In this document: piece after piece, positions 1 through 13,749 of the stretch
Layout: the number at the start of each line of letters is the position of its first letter
Position numbering within the stretch: position 1 is the first letter of the stretch
NCBI GenBank assembly: GCA_022829145.1
Contig: CM040755.1
Location: 17,150,063-17,214,062 of the forward strand
Origin: Albula goreensis
Lineage: Eukaryota; Chordata; Actinopteri; Albuliformes; Albulidae
Reading direction: 5' to 3'
DNA: 64,000 nt
Notes under the pieces: model-generated
The model's database searches: none
What the model was told of the DNA's origin: nothing
What the model saw: the letters and a program-made list of their open reading frames with translations, nothing else
Translations under genes and position numbers: made by a program

Positions 1-197
1 AGTAGTACAGAGCATAGGACACCTCCCTCAGAACACATCTCTCATTTATATTACAGATACAGAGTAGTAGCGAGGTGAATGTCCCACACAGCCTCTCAAA
101 ACTGGCTGCACTCAGAAAGGTTTTGTTGAAGAGAAATCTTACCTTCCGCACATCTACATACACACATACTTACACAAATCTGCTCTCTATCTCTGTC

Positions 198-208
198 ACA
201 CATGCACA

Positions 209-247
<39 letters not shown>

Positions 248-318
248 GCGCATGCACACACACATGCACGCACACACATATGCGCGGATGCAAGCACGCA
301 CACATTCTCACACACACA
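198..318. repeat. (CA)n microsatellite with imperfect extension
   Basis: The pure CA run covers 211-244. Interrupted CA/TGCG units continue to about 318. Open frames across it on both strands encode only His-Thr or Cys-Val repeats and are artefacts. Confidence 0.95.
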
Positions 319-3300
319 GCTTGTTGATGGAAGTTTCTGTAAACCAGCCCAGAGTGTTTCTCTTCACTGCATGCTCTCACAGGGAGAGATGAGACTGGAT
401 AAGAGGGGCATTCCTGCTTATCCATGGGGAGTACCTACACCTCAGGGAGAAACACTTAACTCCTGTCAGATATAAATAACCATGCCATTTCTCACCCCTG
501 ACTCTTCACTGACTCTGCCCACTGTTCCAATAAACTCAGAAAAAAAACAGTCAGCTTTTTTCTCTTTTTTAAATCATCGAGCTTCTAATAAACCAAGTAT
601 TCAAGTGATCTGAAAACAGATAAAGAAAGACAGTAACTCTTTGTGTATTGTTGTTGTATATACTCCTGTGCATATTATGTAAGTTAATATGTTACTTTAG
701 TGGCATTCTTTTATATTTTTAAAAACAATTACAATCAGAAAGCGTGCACATGTGTATCATGGGCATTACATTTCTGAATGACTGTTTAATGTTACAGTTT
801 ATCAATTAATGAAATTTAAGTAAAATCCTAGAGATATCACAAAAACAAGTAAATGACCAATGTGAAACTTTGATAATCTTTTACAAGTGTTACCAATTAA
901 AATGTTCAGATTAAACATATTTTATTTCTGTCCAAGTATGTGATATTAGTTATGTGAAGCTAATTCAAACTGCTGCTAGGTGGTGCTGTTTGGTAGTATT
1001 GTCTTCCTCATCATGAGATCCCAGCACTCTTGAAAGTGTGTGGGCAGGGTGACACTGATGTGTTTTGTTCCTAATATTCTGCATTATAAGCAGTACATAT
1101 TGAGTATTTGGCATTTCTGATATTTCAGCCTTTTAAAATGGGGAGTGTGATAGTGATTCTCCCGTCTCCAGCCAATTCAAAGGAGAGCTGAGCTCTTTTT
1201 GGGCTCCCCCTCTGGAGACCCCCCTCTCATTAATCCGCGTGTGCGCCCCTGTGCCAAGGTTCCCTCTTTCCTATCATACAGCACATCATTAATCACTTTG
1301 AACTGCCTCAAATGTGTCACTTTGTCTTCCTGTCTCATAGCTTCCTCCGATTCAAATTTTACATGCAGCAGTCCCCTAACATTCACTCCATACCCAGACT
1401 ACTCTAAAACTGTCAGTGCCATGAACTAACCACTTTCATATTCACTGAGATTTAGTGTTTTCATAGTTTATAAATAAGAGGACAGATATCTGCCAATGCC
1501 ATACATTTTATGGACAGATATACCAGGTTCTACAATAATAAAAACAGTTTTAGTCTAAGTTTTTCTTTTTGTGTAGATTTTTTAACACTTGTAAACAATA
1601 ATCAAAATAAAATATTCCACAAATAAACAAAATATGTATAAAATGCATTCAGATGTACACTTTCAAAAAGTCAAGTGGTGTGTTGTCATGGACGGTCAGG
1701 TGATCACTGTGGATGAAACAGCATACTTGACATGGGCAGCTTGATTTGCTGTACACTGGAAAAGAAAATGAGGCTCACAATAGATCATGTAGTGAGATAT
1801 TATTAAAGTTCGAACAGATACATACATACATATACATATTTTATTTCTCGCTTTGGGATTGAGTAACACTGTAGTTTATTTTGTTTATATTTTTAATCAG
1901 CTGGAACAATTGGTCTAATCCAAATTCAAATACCAATTGTGAATCTCTAAAATGGAATCAGAGATGGTCCCATGTTCAAAACTATGTTGTTCTATTCAAA
2001 AATGTTTTATCCCTTCCTATTGGGCTTAACAGATAACTGACTATCACATATTTTGTTATGAGACAGCAGAGGAGAAAGCCAACTCAGAAGTCAAGTTGTA
2101 TTTGATGGTTTTTAGGGCCTTGCTCATGTTTAACAAAGATCTGCATGCACATTCTTCAGACAGCTGGAATAATGCAATCTGTAAGGCTTTAAACATCTAT
2201 TCTAAAGCACTGTGGTACCAAGGAAATGGTCAAGGGTTAACCATGAATTCCTCTCAGCAATATCTGCCTGAGGAGAAATGTTTGGGAATAATTCAAAACA
2301 GTTAAACATAATAGGCAGACTGGCACCTTTTATTAAAAGATCAATTTGCCTTTTTTCTGTGTATGCAATCAGAGTAATATAGTACATCTTTGTGACTCCG
2401 GGCAAGTCACATAAGCTGGCTGGATACATTTTTGGGTGACAGAGCTCATGTCAGGCTGTGCCAGTGTGAGTACTGCATACTGTAATTCTGCTCAGGCACC
2501 TGGAGCCTCGCTGTCACCCGTGAGCCAGCCAGAGTGACTCACAAATAAAACAGGAGGTCTGTTAATTAGAAAATAGAGAGTAATTCTCATCAAACAAAGG
2601 TACCAGGGGAGCTTCGGAAAGGACAGTTCCACTCAAAAACACTGTATACCTGGAAGATGCTCTCTCTCTGTTTCAGTACTTTGGTAAATTGAGATTTCAC
2701 AGAATATAGCAGAATATGACCTGCTTGTGAGTGTATATTATTGTATGTGTATATTAATAAAATAATTTGATTTGTCATGAAATAATAGTTAACCAGCTGC
2801 AATGTCTGTTTTTATTTTTGAGTGGGAGTCCTCTGTAATATTTAATATCAGTGTATATGATCATTTCCTTTAACAGACAAACAATACTCCAATACTCATT
2901 GTTTCCAATACCAGTAAAGCACTGTCCTATATTCTCTCTCCACCACCACCCATATCTTGTTCTCTAATTTGTGCATCTGAAAATTACCTTTACTAAAAGT
3001 TTATAGCTGGGTCTATCAGTCAATGGCTCTTTTAAGACAGCTTTATAAATATTTATGTAACAAAACACTTTCCATGCATTTTATTTCCTTGTAGAACCAG
3101 CAAAGGTGCCTTTAACAGCAAAAGATCCACAGTGCTTTCTCAGAGAGATGTTAGAGAATGACAGATCGTAGCATATGATAATGGACAGAATCCTGATCAC
3201 ACCATTTGTTTATTTTTATTTTCCTGCAGCATGCAAATCATAGCACGTAGCTTGCATAGATGCTAACGCAGATGTGTAGATGTTAAGACCCAGGATCAAA

Positions 3301-3636
3301 CAGAGTACAAGTTTTCCCCGACAGATTTACCTTGTTGTTTGCACTCCCAACTTTCTCTGAAGGATGTCCCAGTACCTTTGGTGTCTTCTCTTGTACTCTA
3401 TTGATTTGAAATATTGTCTTATGTAATGAGGAAGAGAAATGGGGCGGCCGTGCTCTCCTGAGTGAGTGTCAGCTTAATCAATCATTTTTAAACACAGGCA
3501 GGCGTGAAGCGTGGCCTGGCTCAGATGTGCCGTATCCTTCTGCTGCTCCTCTCAGCGACGGCAGCCATAATTCATCATAACTCAAAAATTAAACCAGCAG
3601 CATCAAACTTGTCCTTGCCTCATCTCAGGTTTTCAT

Positions 3637-3704
3637 GGAGGGGGTGGGGGAGGGTGAAGGGAGGGGGAGATGGGGAGAGATGGGGGTGGGTGGGCATTAT
3701 GGGG
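3637..3704 (+). repeat. G-rich tract with G-quadruplex potential
   Basis: More than eight runs of three or more G on the + strand, separated by one to six bases. The minus strand is correspondingly C-rich. Confidence 0.7.
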
Positions 3705-3891
3705 TAAAGACTTTCACATTTCCACACAGATTAAACACGCAAATTGAATAGGTCTTCTGTCTTCCTATACAGTTTTTCTTTCTTCAAAAAGAAAGAAAGA
3801 AACTAAGTTTTGTGTCAGAGAGAGAGGTGAAAAACAAACGGTCAAGGAGGTTGACATTTTCCTGGAAAGACCCCAGGAGGAAAATTGAGTT

Positions 3892-3929
3892 GGGGGGGGG
3901 GGGGGGTTTCAGGGGAGGGGGAGGGTGAA
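3892..3929 (+). repeat. Poly-G run and following G-rich tract
   Basis: Fifteen consecutive G (3892-3906), then G runs of four, five and three bases to 3926. This could form a G-quadruplex and may also be an assembly-fragile site. Confidence 0.75.
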
Positions 3930-6706
3930 ACTCAAGCTCCTCCTGATGCCATGTGAAATTCTTTACAGCTCTCTGATAGGAGTGATTCCCTGGAGCAAAA
4001 GTCTCCTCCATCAAAGCACCAGATAGGCTGTAGTTGCCCTGTTCGGAAGGAGGGAGACAGTATTAGAGAATATACTCTGAGGTGCAACATCAACACACAT
4101 ACACACAGGGTTGGCATCAGGAGGTAGCCTGTCCTTCATCATGTGAACTGGGAAAAGCCATCAGGGAGTTTCCACTCGATTAATCAGGAAAGCCTTGAGC
4201 TTGCCTGTTAACCTCATATCATCCCTGATCCACGCTCAGGCTCAGGCACAGGCACAGGCACCTACAGTTACATGTTCAAGGACTTACTGTGCTGTTTCAC
4301 ACCAGCTTTTCACCTGAATAACATAGATCGTCTCCCCATGGAAAATGATGAGCTGCTATCAAGAAAATCTGCGAAATTGTATGCTTATTTTTGTGTTGGG
4401 CAGTATTTAAAAGATGTGACATGAAGAGAATGAATGAATGAATAAAGTGTAAAATATCTGTGATTGTAAATAAAGAAATTCAGGCCCTTCCAGTTCTATG
4501 CTGCAGTAGTCCAATTCAAATTTCCAGAGCAGAGCATTAGTAAATCATGAGAATTTGTTTACTGTACATTTTGTCTTTTGTTTTTGTCAAAAAACTAAGC
4601 ATTTACATTTTAAGTTTCAAATATAAACAAGGGCTATTTCTATTGGATCAGCATTTCAGAAAATAATGCATATTGCAAAAAGGGTAAGAATTGAATGTGT
4701 GAAACCATTTAAACAGGACTGTTCCAAGCTTCTTGAGATGCATGCAAATGAAACATTGTGTGCAAACAATTACTCACAATTATAGCAGGCACACTGCTGA
4801 TTAAGCTCATTAGTTATTTCTTGTTCCCTGAGCATAACGATTAACAGATGATGCACTCCGGAACAAAACATAACCTCAATGAAACATGATTCTTTTGACC
4901 ATTTCTGGACGTTTGAGAATGTAGAAAGTGATCTACTTCAGTCAAAAGCTGGTTGTAGTTTCCTCTCACATTAAGAAGTTGGATAAATCATTCTCAGCTC
5001 CTTATGAACTGCAGAAATTGCAGCAACACTTTATCTGATAGTTGTTTGTTAAATAATGAAAACTAAACTTTTTCGAATGATTTATCTAAACTGCACATCC
5101 TTGCATGTAACTACATGATTTTAAAGTAAACTACAAGTACAACAATGCAAAGGTTTAGGCCATGGAAGCTGAAATGTGTACACAGTACACATGCACTATA
5201 CATGATGCTTTGATTTAATGAACATTTGTAAATTGATGTAGTGAATTTTATTTCAAAATTTCACTTAGGAATGTTTTATGAAATCCGTTTTTCACTCTAC
5301 AATCCACATATGCTTTCATTCCATCAGACATCAGGAAAATGATTGTTAGAATTGTCCAAATTAAGATGTAATTTGAGAAATGGAGAATTTCACACAGTCC
5401 GCCAGGTGCTGAAATGCTTATTGGAAATTTGGAGAGCAGATTCAGCAACACATTGTGGTCTTTTTTTTTGTTCCGAAGGCTGCCTAACTTCTTGATTGGC
5501 GGCCTTTCCTGGTTTGGCAGTCTTGTCCACAGGCCTGCATCAGTGCTGAAAATCAGCAGCTCACGAAGCAATTCCCAAGACGCAGTGTCAGTAATGCCTA
5601 TAAGCCAGCAAGCTGTAATGACATTTGAGTGTTGGAGGAGTGTAAAATATGATGTCAGCATTTAAACCAGAGCTAAACAGGCACTGCTAATAGAGCATGT
5701 TAGAACGGCTTTCGGTGGTTGAGTTTTCCTTGGATACTGCAAGTCGAACCCACCCCCACCCACTTTACCAAATAATAAAAAAACAGTTGCATAATGTGCC
5801 AGTTGTTTTACTGGCATTTAAATTTGAATGGAACTGTCGTTTCTGTGTACATTTTCCTTTTCTTCTACATTAGCCTGGAGCTGAATGATGCCAGAACCCA
5901 TTGCTATGCCTCCAAAGACCACAGTCATCCACATCGCCCTTAAACACCTTGTCCTGCTCCACTGCCAGTGAGCTCTGATTATAAAGTAGAGTTGTGCCAA
6001 ACCCTAAATGTAAGAGCTGGGCAATTTTTGAGGTCTTACCACTTGTAACCCTAATCAAATATGGAAACCTAAACATAAATAAAGTGGAATATCTCATAGC
6101 TTTTTAAAACTGCATTTACAGAGAATTACAGTCATTTGGATTTACTGTGGCCAGGGGTGAGTGTGTCCTAAAAACGATATGGGTGAAATAGTATCTGTCC
6201 CACATTGTCAGTCTGAATTCCTCTCCACCCCCTTCAGTTTTATGGAAACTTATTTTGAAAAGAACCATCTTTGCATAGCTCTGGTGTAGAGCTTCTTGGT
6301 CTTAGGCAACAATGAAACCAACTTTAGGGCACAGAAGCTGATATTTGTCAGATCCACTCAAGGTTTCATTGTCTGTATTTGAATTGCTATTCATAAGCTT
6401 ATAGTAGCAAACTGATATTAACCATACCAGAAAAACTGATTAACAAATGAGGCAGTGCAGGGTAAGAGAAACTAAAAGTATTCATAAAGACATCGCTTCC
6501 ATGTGGATGGTTGAAAGCAATTAATACTGTTTGTTTTTAATTTTAAAATGACTCACCTTATTTTCCTACCTGAATTGAACTATGCAATACGCTCATTATT
6601 ATGCTCATTATTAGATTTCATAGTACACCAGTTCACTTTTTATTTATTGTTATATCTGGATGCCTGGAGGAGTATGTAACTCAAAGGCTATTATTTGAAT
6701 TGTCAA

Positions 6707-7744
6707 ACTATAGGGGGCACAAAATAATGGAAACATAAGATGAAAAAGTAAATAAATGCTAATATTAATATCTGTACATTTTCATATTTATGTCAATATT
6801 CATCATTATGAATTCCAATATTAATGTTAATAAGGAAATTGTTCTATACAATATATTTTTAAAATTATCATTTCATATATAAGTTTTTAAAGGAATGAAA
6901 GGAAGGTGAAATTAGTACCAAATTAGTCAGTCATAGAAACAACAAAATAGTTTATTGTGTCAGAGGGAACAGTGTCAAAAATCTTGATAGCATATACAAA
7001 ACAAGGAAAAACTGCTACTGAAAGACTGAACTGAAATTGTAACAGTGGTCACAAAACATTGGCCTTAAAATAGAAGTGCATGCCTATACGAGCCAAGGCT
7101 GATATCTATGGTAGACCTGCCATTTGGAAATCACTGTTAACCAAGGCCAATGTGCAATGGCACATAATCTGGTGTAATGGACTTTTTAATGAGCAGAGGA
7201 AAAAAGTAATACGGACTGATGAGTCATCTTCTCCTTCATCTGAATGGGTTTGTTTGGAGAAAGCCAAAATAAGCCTTCATTCCACTTTGCCTGACTCTTC
7301 ATGGTAGAATTATGGCAAAAAAACATGAAGCCAGTTTAGGCAAAAGATGCACTCTGTGGTGCAAAAATTTGCTTCTTCAAGATGTTCACATATTCCAACA
7401 AAATAACCGCTGTACACACCGCTTAATCAATTCAAGAGTGATTTCATGTAAAGTCAAACAACTTCCATGGTCCCCCCAATCACCAGATCTAAACATCATT
7501 TTTCTGCAGCGGGATGTTCTTGAATGTAGCATGCAGAGTAAATTTCCCTCTCCTTTACCTTTCAAAGAACTGAAAGGCTTCTGTTTTTGAAGAATGGTCC
7601 AATATCCTGCTAGGAACAGCTCAAAACTAGAATGACATCATTCCAAAAGGGACTGAAGCTGTTCTGAAGAGAAACCACAGCCCTACTCCTAACCACATAT
7701 TCATACATCTTGTTTGGTGTTTAAATTATTTTACCTGTGTATAA
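6707..7744 (+). mobile_element. Decayed Tc1-like (Tc1/mariner) DNA transposon
   Basis: Translated pieces match fish Tc1 transposases in the right order. GKTATERLN-like residues occur near 7003-7030 (+), IYGRPAIWKSLLTKANVQ near 7100, KKVIRTDESS near 7205-7230, an FQQNN-R-CTH block near 7390-7420, PWSPQSPDLNII near 7465-7503, and a KGTEAVLKRN-SPTP tail near 7650-7690. The left end (CTATAGGGGGCACAAAATAA, 6708-6727) resembles the reverse complement of the right end (about 7711-7744), so these are probably worn terminal inverted repeats. The first catalytic Asp is kept in TDES. The second is Asn (FQQNN instead of FQQDN), and the final Glu is Phe (DLNIIF). Stops and frame changes break the gene. 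At about 1.04 kb it is shorter than a typical 1.6 kb Tc1 element. It is inactive. The exact ends are uncertain. Confidence 0.8.
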
Positions 7745-10700
7745 ACATGCATATACATGCAAATTCATATAATCATGTACCTGACTGTCCCATGAGCTAG
7801 AATACTGATATACTTCTGCCAAGCCCAAAACCCAAGATCATGCATAAGAGGCCCATCTCCTGTCACAAGTTTCCGCAAACATTCAGCGCACTGCTGAAGA
7901 GTACCCAAATGACATCGCTGTTTTGTGGAAGCCTGAAACAACGTCTTGGAACTAACATCATCATGGGCTTTAAAGAAGGCCCTAAATGATTATGTTGATC
8001 CATCATACAAATCTCTCCTCTCATTTCTAGCAGTTGAGACGAGGGTCATGGCGGGGGTGGCAGACAAACTGAAGTGGCATAATATGCACGTCACCGCAAG
8101 CTGAAGACATGCTCCACACATCCACTCACAGGCTCTCCAAGGGATACATCCACAAGATGAGAAATGTATTTCATTAAAACCAATGGATTACTGTCTACTT
8201 TCAGAACAATTTAAAAGTCAGCTCTTCTATAGGATCTTATTGAAGTAAATAAATCTCTGATGAGTTACGCTAATTATTTTTTGGCTAAATAATCTGTTGA
8301 GGCTCATTTCAGAGGCTGCAGCAGCAGGGGTTGAGGCACTGGTAATTTAGCTACAGTGACTGACTCAAACTGTGGTGAAACCCAGGCAGTTCAGACTGTG
8401 GGAAGTGGGGGAGGGGGTATTAACCTCACTGCAAAGAATCTGAAATGTATTTCACATCATCAAATCACATTCAGCTCTTGGAAAGGACAATTCTCATGTC
8501 ATGGCAAAGCTTGAATGCATCAAAAGGCTAAAGCATTGTGTTGTTCTTAGGACAGTGTTAATTTTGTCTGATTACAATGGGAGTGATTTCATCAGTTTTT
8601 CATATGCTGTATGAAACTGAATTCATGGCAATAACATTACAATAAGAATGAGTCAGATCATTTGAAATGTGTAGCCCATATTTAATCAAAAGGTATTGCT
8701 CTATGTCCTTAACATTTAATTACAAATTCAAGTAGCAAATGTGTTAGTTACTTTCCAGTTAAACCAGTTATGACCAGTTAAAATCATGAAAACAGAATCT
8801 ACTAAACTAAAAATAATTGTTTTAAAATGTTTAGAAATACCACAAAAACTTTAACTTTTACAATGATAGTAATGATAGTAATTTTCAAGTGCAAAACTAC
8901 TATATGACTAATTTACAAGTAACATGATGATTTCACAGAATGAAAAATGTAAGTGTTGTTTATATAAATATATGGGCTATTGGAAATACAGCACCACACA
9001 ACCTGTTTCCTTTACCATTTCTCAAACAATGTGAACACTAAATCTGGCCTCAATCATTCAATTGACAAAGTATACAAGAGTTTCACTTAACCAATAAAGT
9101 GTAATTCAGTCTTTGACAAGATTAATTGGAAGGAAGAACTGCAAAATTCACATTATTTTTTATTCTAAATGTGAAATACTGTATGTCCGTAATGCAGCTG
9201 GATCTATACACTGTGAGAGATTTTGTAATACAAGTCAAATAAATGGCTGTAAGAGCAGATAATTCCTAAATTAAATGAAAAGGGCTGTTGTAACAGAATA
9301 TTAAAATGTTGATTACATTTAATCATTGTGAAATAAAATATCCAGAAAGCAATTACAATGAAAAATGTAAAGAGATTAGTGTGGATATGTAATGGGCATT
9401 TCTAAAGGAGAATTTTTTCTTTCTCCTACTGCTAATGAAATTGTGTTTATCTTCTGAAATGCAGAGCCTGATGCTGAATGTAATTTGTAATGGAAGGAAA
9501 GCATAGGAAACAGGGTTGTTGGCAAAGGAAGGGCTCAAAGTCCTTTCCTGGCTTTAAAATCCTATTGTTTTTAATGGGTAAGGGATAAAGGCAAAGAACT
9601 TTAATTTTTATAAGTCTACAATTTATTAAATGAATCCATGGTTTTATGTACAACATAGAACAATATGTCACACAATTATTTAAGTAAAAATAAACCTACT
9701 AATTGGAAGTTGTATATTTGTGAGCAAGTGCTATTTTCTTCACGTATAACAGTTACTGCATCTAAATATGAGTGTCTGTACTGTTGCTTAAACAATTATT
9801 AGTACTGTCAACTTGAATAGATTCTTGGTCAAATTTCTACTTCACAAAGCAGCTCATTATATAATAAAATTATTGCAGACGGCATACATTGTAGGTGTTT
9901 TCAGCAACCTTAAACTTAAGCTATTGGTGAAAAATTATTCACACAACATTAATATTTGTTGACCCATGATTCATTTACCCACAGTTTTTTGCATTCTCGT
10001 TGGGAACTGTGGAACTGAGATCAGATTGACAGTAGTATCATTTCAGCTTCAAAAAACCCTGTGAATTAAGCCAACTTGTAAATATGATGTGAGGATTAAA
10101 TCACTGCTACCACATCTAGTTATTGAATTAAAGAGTTAAGTTAGGAATGGCTTAATGCACCACCTTTGTTTGTTAAATTCTTGACACTGTGCCCTAGAAG
10201 AATATGCATTTGACCATTGTAAATTCATTTAAATTATTTCTTGAAACTGGAACATGGAAAGAATATTGAAAGTGTTCTGAATCTTTATTACAAATACTAT
10301 TTAATATTATATACATCCGATGACCAAGATAAGTCAACATAACTCAACATAGCTATAGGCTCTAACAGTATGTGCAACCCAGAACACCCTGTGTGGAGTT
10401 ATTAAAAAACTTAGATTGTCATTTACAGACTTTCAAAACATTTTTTTTTTTCATTTAATCATGTTGCTATTCATATTACTGTTTTGAGGAAATCAGCAGC
10501 CTATCCAATTTTGAAAATGTGAGCAACAAAAATATATGCAATATTAAAACAGGAATCATACACAGTACTCTTGAGCTATCATCCAGCACATTGCAATGTG
10601 TTTGGACTGTTAATATATTGCTGTACAAATGCGCACGGTAACTTCAAATGTAGTGGAAAACAATGGGGTGCAGTTTTACAAAACGGAACATCTTGACTTA

Positions 10701-12560
10701 AACATGCGGGTAAGCATTTTCCTTGATGCATCCTGTCAGTTGTCGTCTAACAAACCATATTTATCTATGGTAATTTTGTATATTGGACAATGTTGTACAT
10801 GGGATTACCTAAGCATACTAATACAACCATTAGATGTTAACGCTTCACTGCTTAATTAATGTTATTGATAGCTCTCACACCTCGAGACAATTGTTGACAA
10901 TCTCCAACATTCTAGTTTGATTTTATTTTGCTGGGCTTTTTATATGATATATTTTATATGATTATTGTTGACCTTACAGTGTGGGAGGCTTCTGACTGGA
11001 ACAGCAATAATTGTCATCTTGGAAGATGATGTTCAGCAATTGTTTTCCCCTGAAAGAGACAATATAAAAGAAATGTTATTCTGCATGTCAAACTTGATCC
11101 CTTATTGTGAAAATGAGGTAGCTGCACAATGCGGAATGAAAGAGAGCTCTTGAAGTCTTGCCATGGTTTGAAGTTTGATCTTGTGTTCCATTTTGCTGCA
11201 GGCCGTCATCAATGCAAACACATACTCGAAGCCTGGTAAGTGACAGCTCTAGAAACAGCTGACTGGAGACAAACTTGTTTTAAACACAGGAGCCACAGAA
11301 CATGGATATCAACCTTTCTAATAAATTGGGGGTTGCTCCTCTGTTTCCTCTAGTTTACATAGCTCCTCTTGTTTACAATTATCATGTATTTACTGTTATC
11401 AAGACAAATGCTTTTCTTAAGTGTTTTGTACTTAATTTGCTTTCTAAATATGCTTAACCTTACACGTATTGATTTTGTAAAGAAGAGAGTAGATCAAACC
11501 AATATTCCAATATATTGTCCCAAATCAAAGGGCCTAAAAAACAAATAAACTGTGTTATTCACAAAAATGATTAAAATATATATGAAGTCCGATTATGTCA
11601 GATAAAGTGCAAACATGTACCTCTGTGGAAATAATGGATGCATTCATTACATATGCCCAAATGCCTTATTATTTTATGGTGCTTATTGAAAACTCAGGAG
11701 CAGTCCTTAAAGTAATGAAATCACTCCAGTCTGGGTAAACAGGTATATGGGAGGAACATTGAACTCATTTGCACATCTTTAAAATGATGTATTTGTACCA
11801 CTGGTCATCAGTATTTGTACCGCTGACCGTCACCCAGTATACAGCACTACCAACCTCTGAGCAACCACTCTCCACATCTCCACCCATGATCCAGGAGGGT
11901 CTTCAGCAGCATTCTCCTGATGCTATCACCTTGGAGCTGGTGCCGATTTAAACACTTCAGACAGCACAGCACTACAGAAGAGAGATAGTGCCATCCTGGG
12001 GAAAGGTGTCTTTCATTGCTGTCAAGTGGTAGCCTATGAGGTGTTGCTGTATCTCCTATCATACCTTTGAGAACTAGAGAAACAAACCTGCTCACCAGCC
12101 AAGGAACTACAGATGGAATTGAGTCTATAACAAAAATGTTTTTTTTTTTTTTTATCAGTACAGTTTCTGATATGTTAAATATTGTATACAATGTCAAAGG
12201 GTGGATAGATGGGTGTTGAATATTTATCGATGCTTGATATATTACAAGCCTATGAAAGAGGTTTTGATGTCAAAACAAACACCAGCACTTGCATCCTTGT
12301 TTCATTAGCCTGAGATCCCCAAAATCGCTAAACTGCTACTACTACGACTAATAATAATAATAATAATAACTATTATTACAATTATTTTTTTTATCATCAT
12401 CGTTGTTACTGTTATTATATGGAAATATCGTAAACATATCATATGTTTGTGATAATTCATAATCATAAACATTATCATAGCTGGGTCTGTTTTAACTTAT
12501 TCTTCTATCAAATGTGTAGTCACGCATTATTTTCTAGACATTTCATAAATATGACCAGCA
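7745..12560. other. Upstream flank without recognised genes
   Basis: AT-rich sequence with long CpG-free stretches. It contains a poly-T run (12139-12153) and a TAA trinucleotide repeat (12349-12369). I recognise no coding frame, RNA gene or complete mobile element. The stretch 7800-8160 is somewhat richer in GC and could be a degraded repeat or a conserved element, but it matches nothing I know. Confidence 0.55.
12349..12369. repeat. (TAA)n microsatellite
   Basis: About seven uninterrupted ATA/TAA units. Confidence 0.9.
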
Positions 12561-12578
12561 CAACAGCAGGGCCATGCT

Positions 12579-12850
12579 GAAGTCCACGTGCAACGCTCGA
12601 GGGGCGGAGATTTGCCTAAAAGCATCACCAGCGGGTCACAGATCACATGCAGAAGGCATGCTGCTTACAATTACGCTGCAGGCGATGTTCCTGCTTGGGA
12701 GAGTTGAGGCTGCAACAACCCAGTTTTCAACGGGAAGCGGAGATCTCAACTCTTACCCCTTACCTCAAGTTAAACAGATATGGTTAGTAGATACTTCAGA
12801 CCCCTCAGAGGAACAAGACGCTCCCCGGTACTTTTAATCCATGTCCGTCA
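12579..12850. promoter_or_regulatory. CpG-retaining patch with CACGTG E-box, 1.5 kb upstream of exon 1
   Basis: About 11-12 CpGs lie in 270 bases surrounded by CpG-poor DNA. A perfect E-box CACGTG is at 12585-12590, and a GGGGCGGAG GC-box-like motif is at 12601-12609. The patch has an open frame of 87 codons (12574-12837) with no recognisable protein. It could be an enhancer, an alternative non-coding first exon or a divergent RNA promoter. Confidence 0.4.
12585..12590. promoter_or_regulatory. Perfect E-box CACGTG
   Basis: CACGTG is the site of USF, MYC/MAX and CLOCK:BMAL1. It lies 1.57 kb upstream of the rora start, inside a CpG-retaining patch. Several other CACGTG copies occur in the window (for example near 17946 and 31181), so the position and CpG context are the only reasons to list it. 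Confidence 0.3.
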
Positions 12851-13749
12851 ACCTTCAGACCAACTTAATCTACTGAGAATGTCAACAAAAAGTACTGCCT
12901 TGCATTTGATAATGCGAGCGAACAACACAATACATGTCAACCATATTTGCGCAATAACCTACATTTACATTTGTAATTCATATAAACCTAAGGCAGACTG
13001 TAGCCTACTTAAGATTAGTTATGATTGTATGCTGTGTAGCTACAGGAAAGATCAGGACCAGATTACCTTATTAGATGCAGCAAAAAAAAATATATAAATA
13101 TTGACTTAATTGTGCAATACATATATACATTCCACTAGCTTTCAATTACAATGTTAAACGGTCCAAAAACAGCATTCCACCTGGGACTACGGCTTGCAGT
13201 CATCTTTTAAAGTAAATTCGCAAATGAAATACTCAGTATTTAACTATTGGCCTGTCTACAAATATATGTATTTGTTGTCTTCCAGTGCATACCAGGCATT
13301 ACATTCCTTTGCAATTTCTGCATTTAGGCGGAATTTCTTGAAGTACTTATGAATTATTCCACTGCATGTGATTATGCAGAGGTCTATGAGTTACACACTG
13401 TAAATCTTTAAATATAAATGAAAAGTAGATATTTTAAAAGGCTGCACAGCTAACACTACTATGTCAGCATAGCTGATCATGTGATGCATGGGGACAGCGA
13501 ATGTCTGCGTTTGACAGGCTCAATAATGTTGATTATGAAATTGAATGTATCTTAATTGTATAACGTCGTAGTAATTACATTTGACATCATGTCTGCATGT
13601 GTACTACTTGTTTTTTTTTCCTTAGGCATTTGTTACATCTTTAAGTCTGAAAATAATAACAATGTACCTTATATTAGCCGCCTTTGTGTCAATTTTCTCA
13701 ATTAAAATGGTTTAAAACACAGTTACTCTGTGTGCAAGTAACATGACAG

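Larger units (their letters stand above)
1..6706. other. Upstream flank without recognised genes
   Basis: AT-rich DNA with only short, low-complexity or unrecognisable frames. The longest frame (5248-5661, minus, 137 codons) has no domain I recognise. Contents that can be named are the (CA)n tract near 211, purine-rich tracts at 3637-3704 and 3892-3929, and small tandem repeats: GAAA units at 3787-3801, a CAGGCA-type repeat near 4235-4260, and GAAT units near 4430. The block 1150-1400 is less AT-rich than its surroundings and open on both strands. It could be a conserved non-coding element, but I cannot test that. Confidence 0.6.

Noticed and set aside
1177..1386. 69-codon minus-strand frame with a FKVINDVLYDRKE stretch that briefly suggested a retroelement pol fragment
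   Set aside because: The similarity is too short, and nothing on either side continues a pol gene. It may instead be a conserved non-coding block.
5248..5661. 137-codon frame on the minus strand
   Set aside because: No recognisable domain, no splice context, and ordinary intergenic composition. Likely a chance frame.
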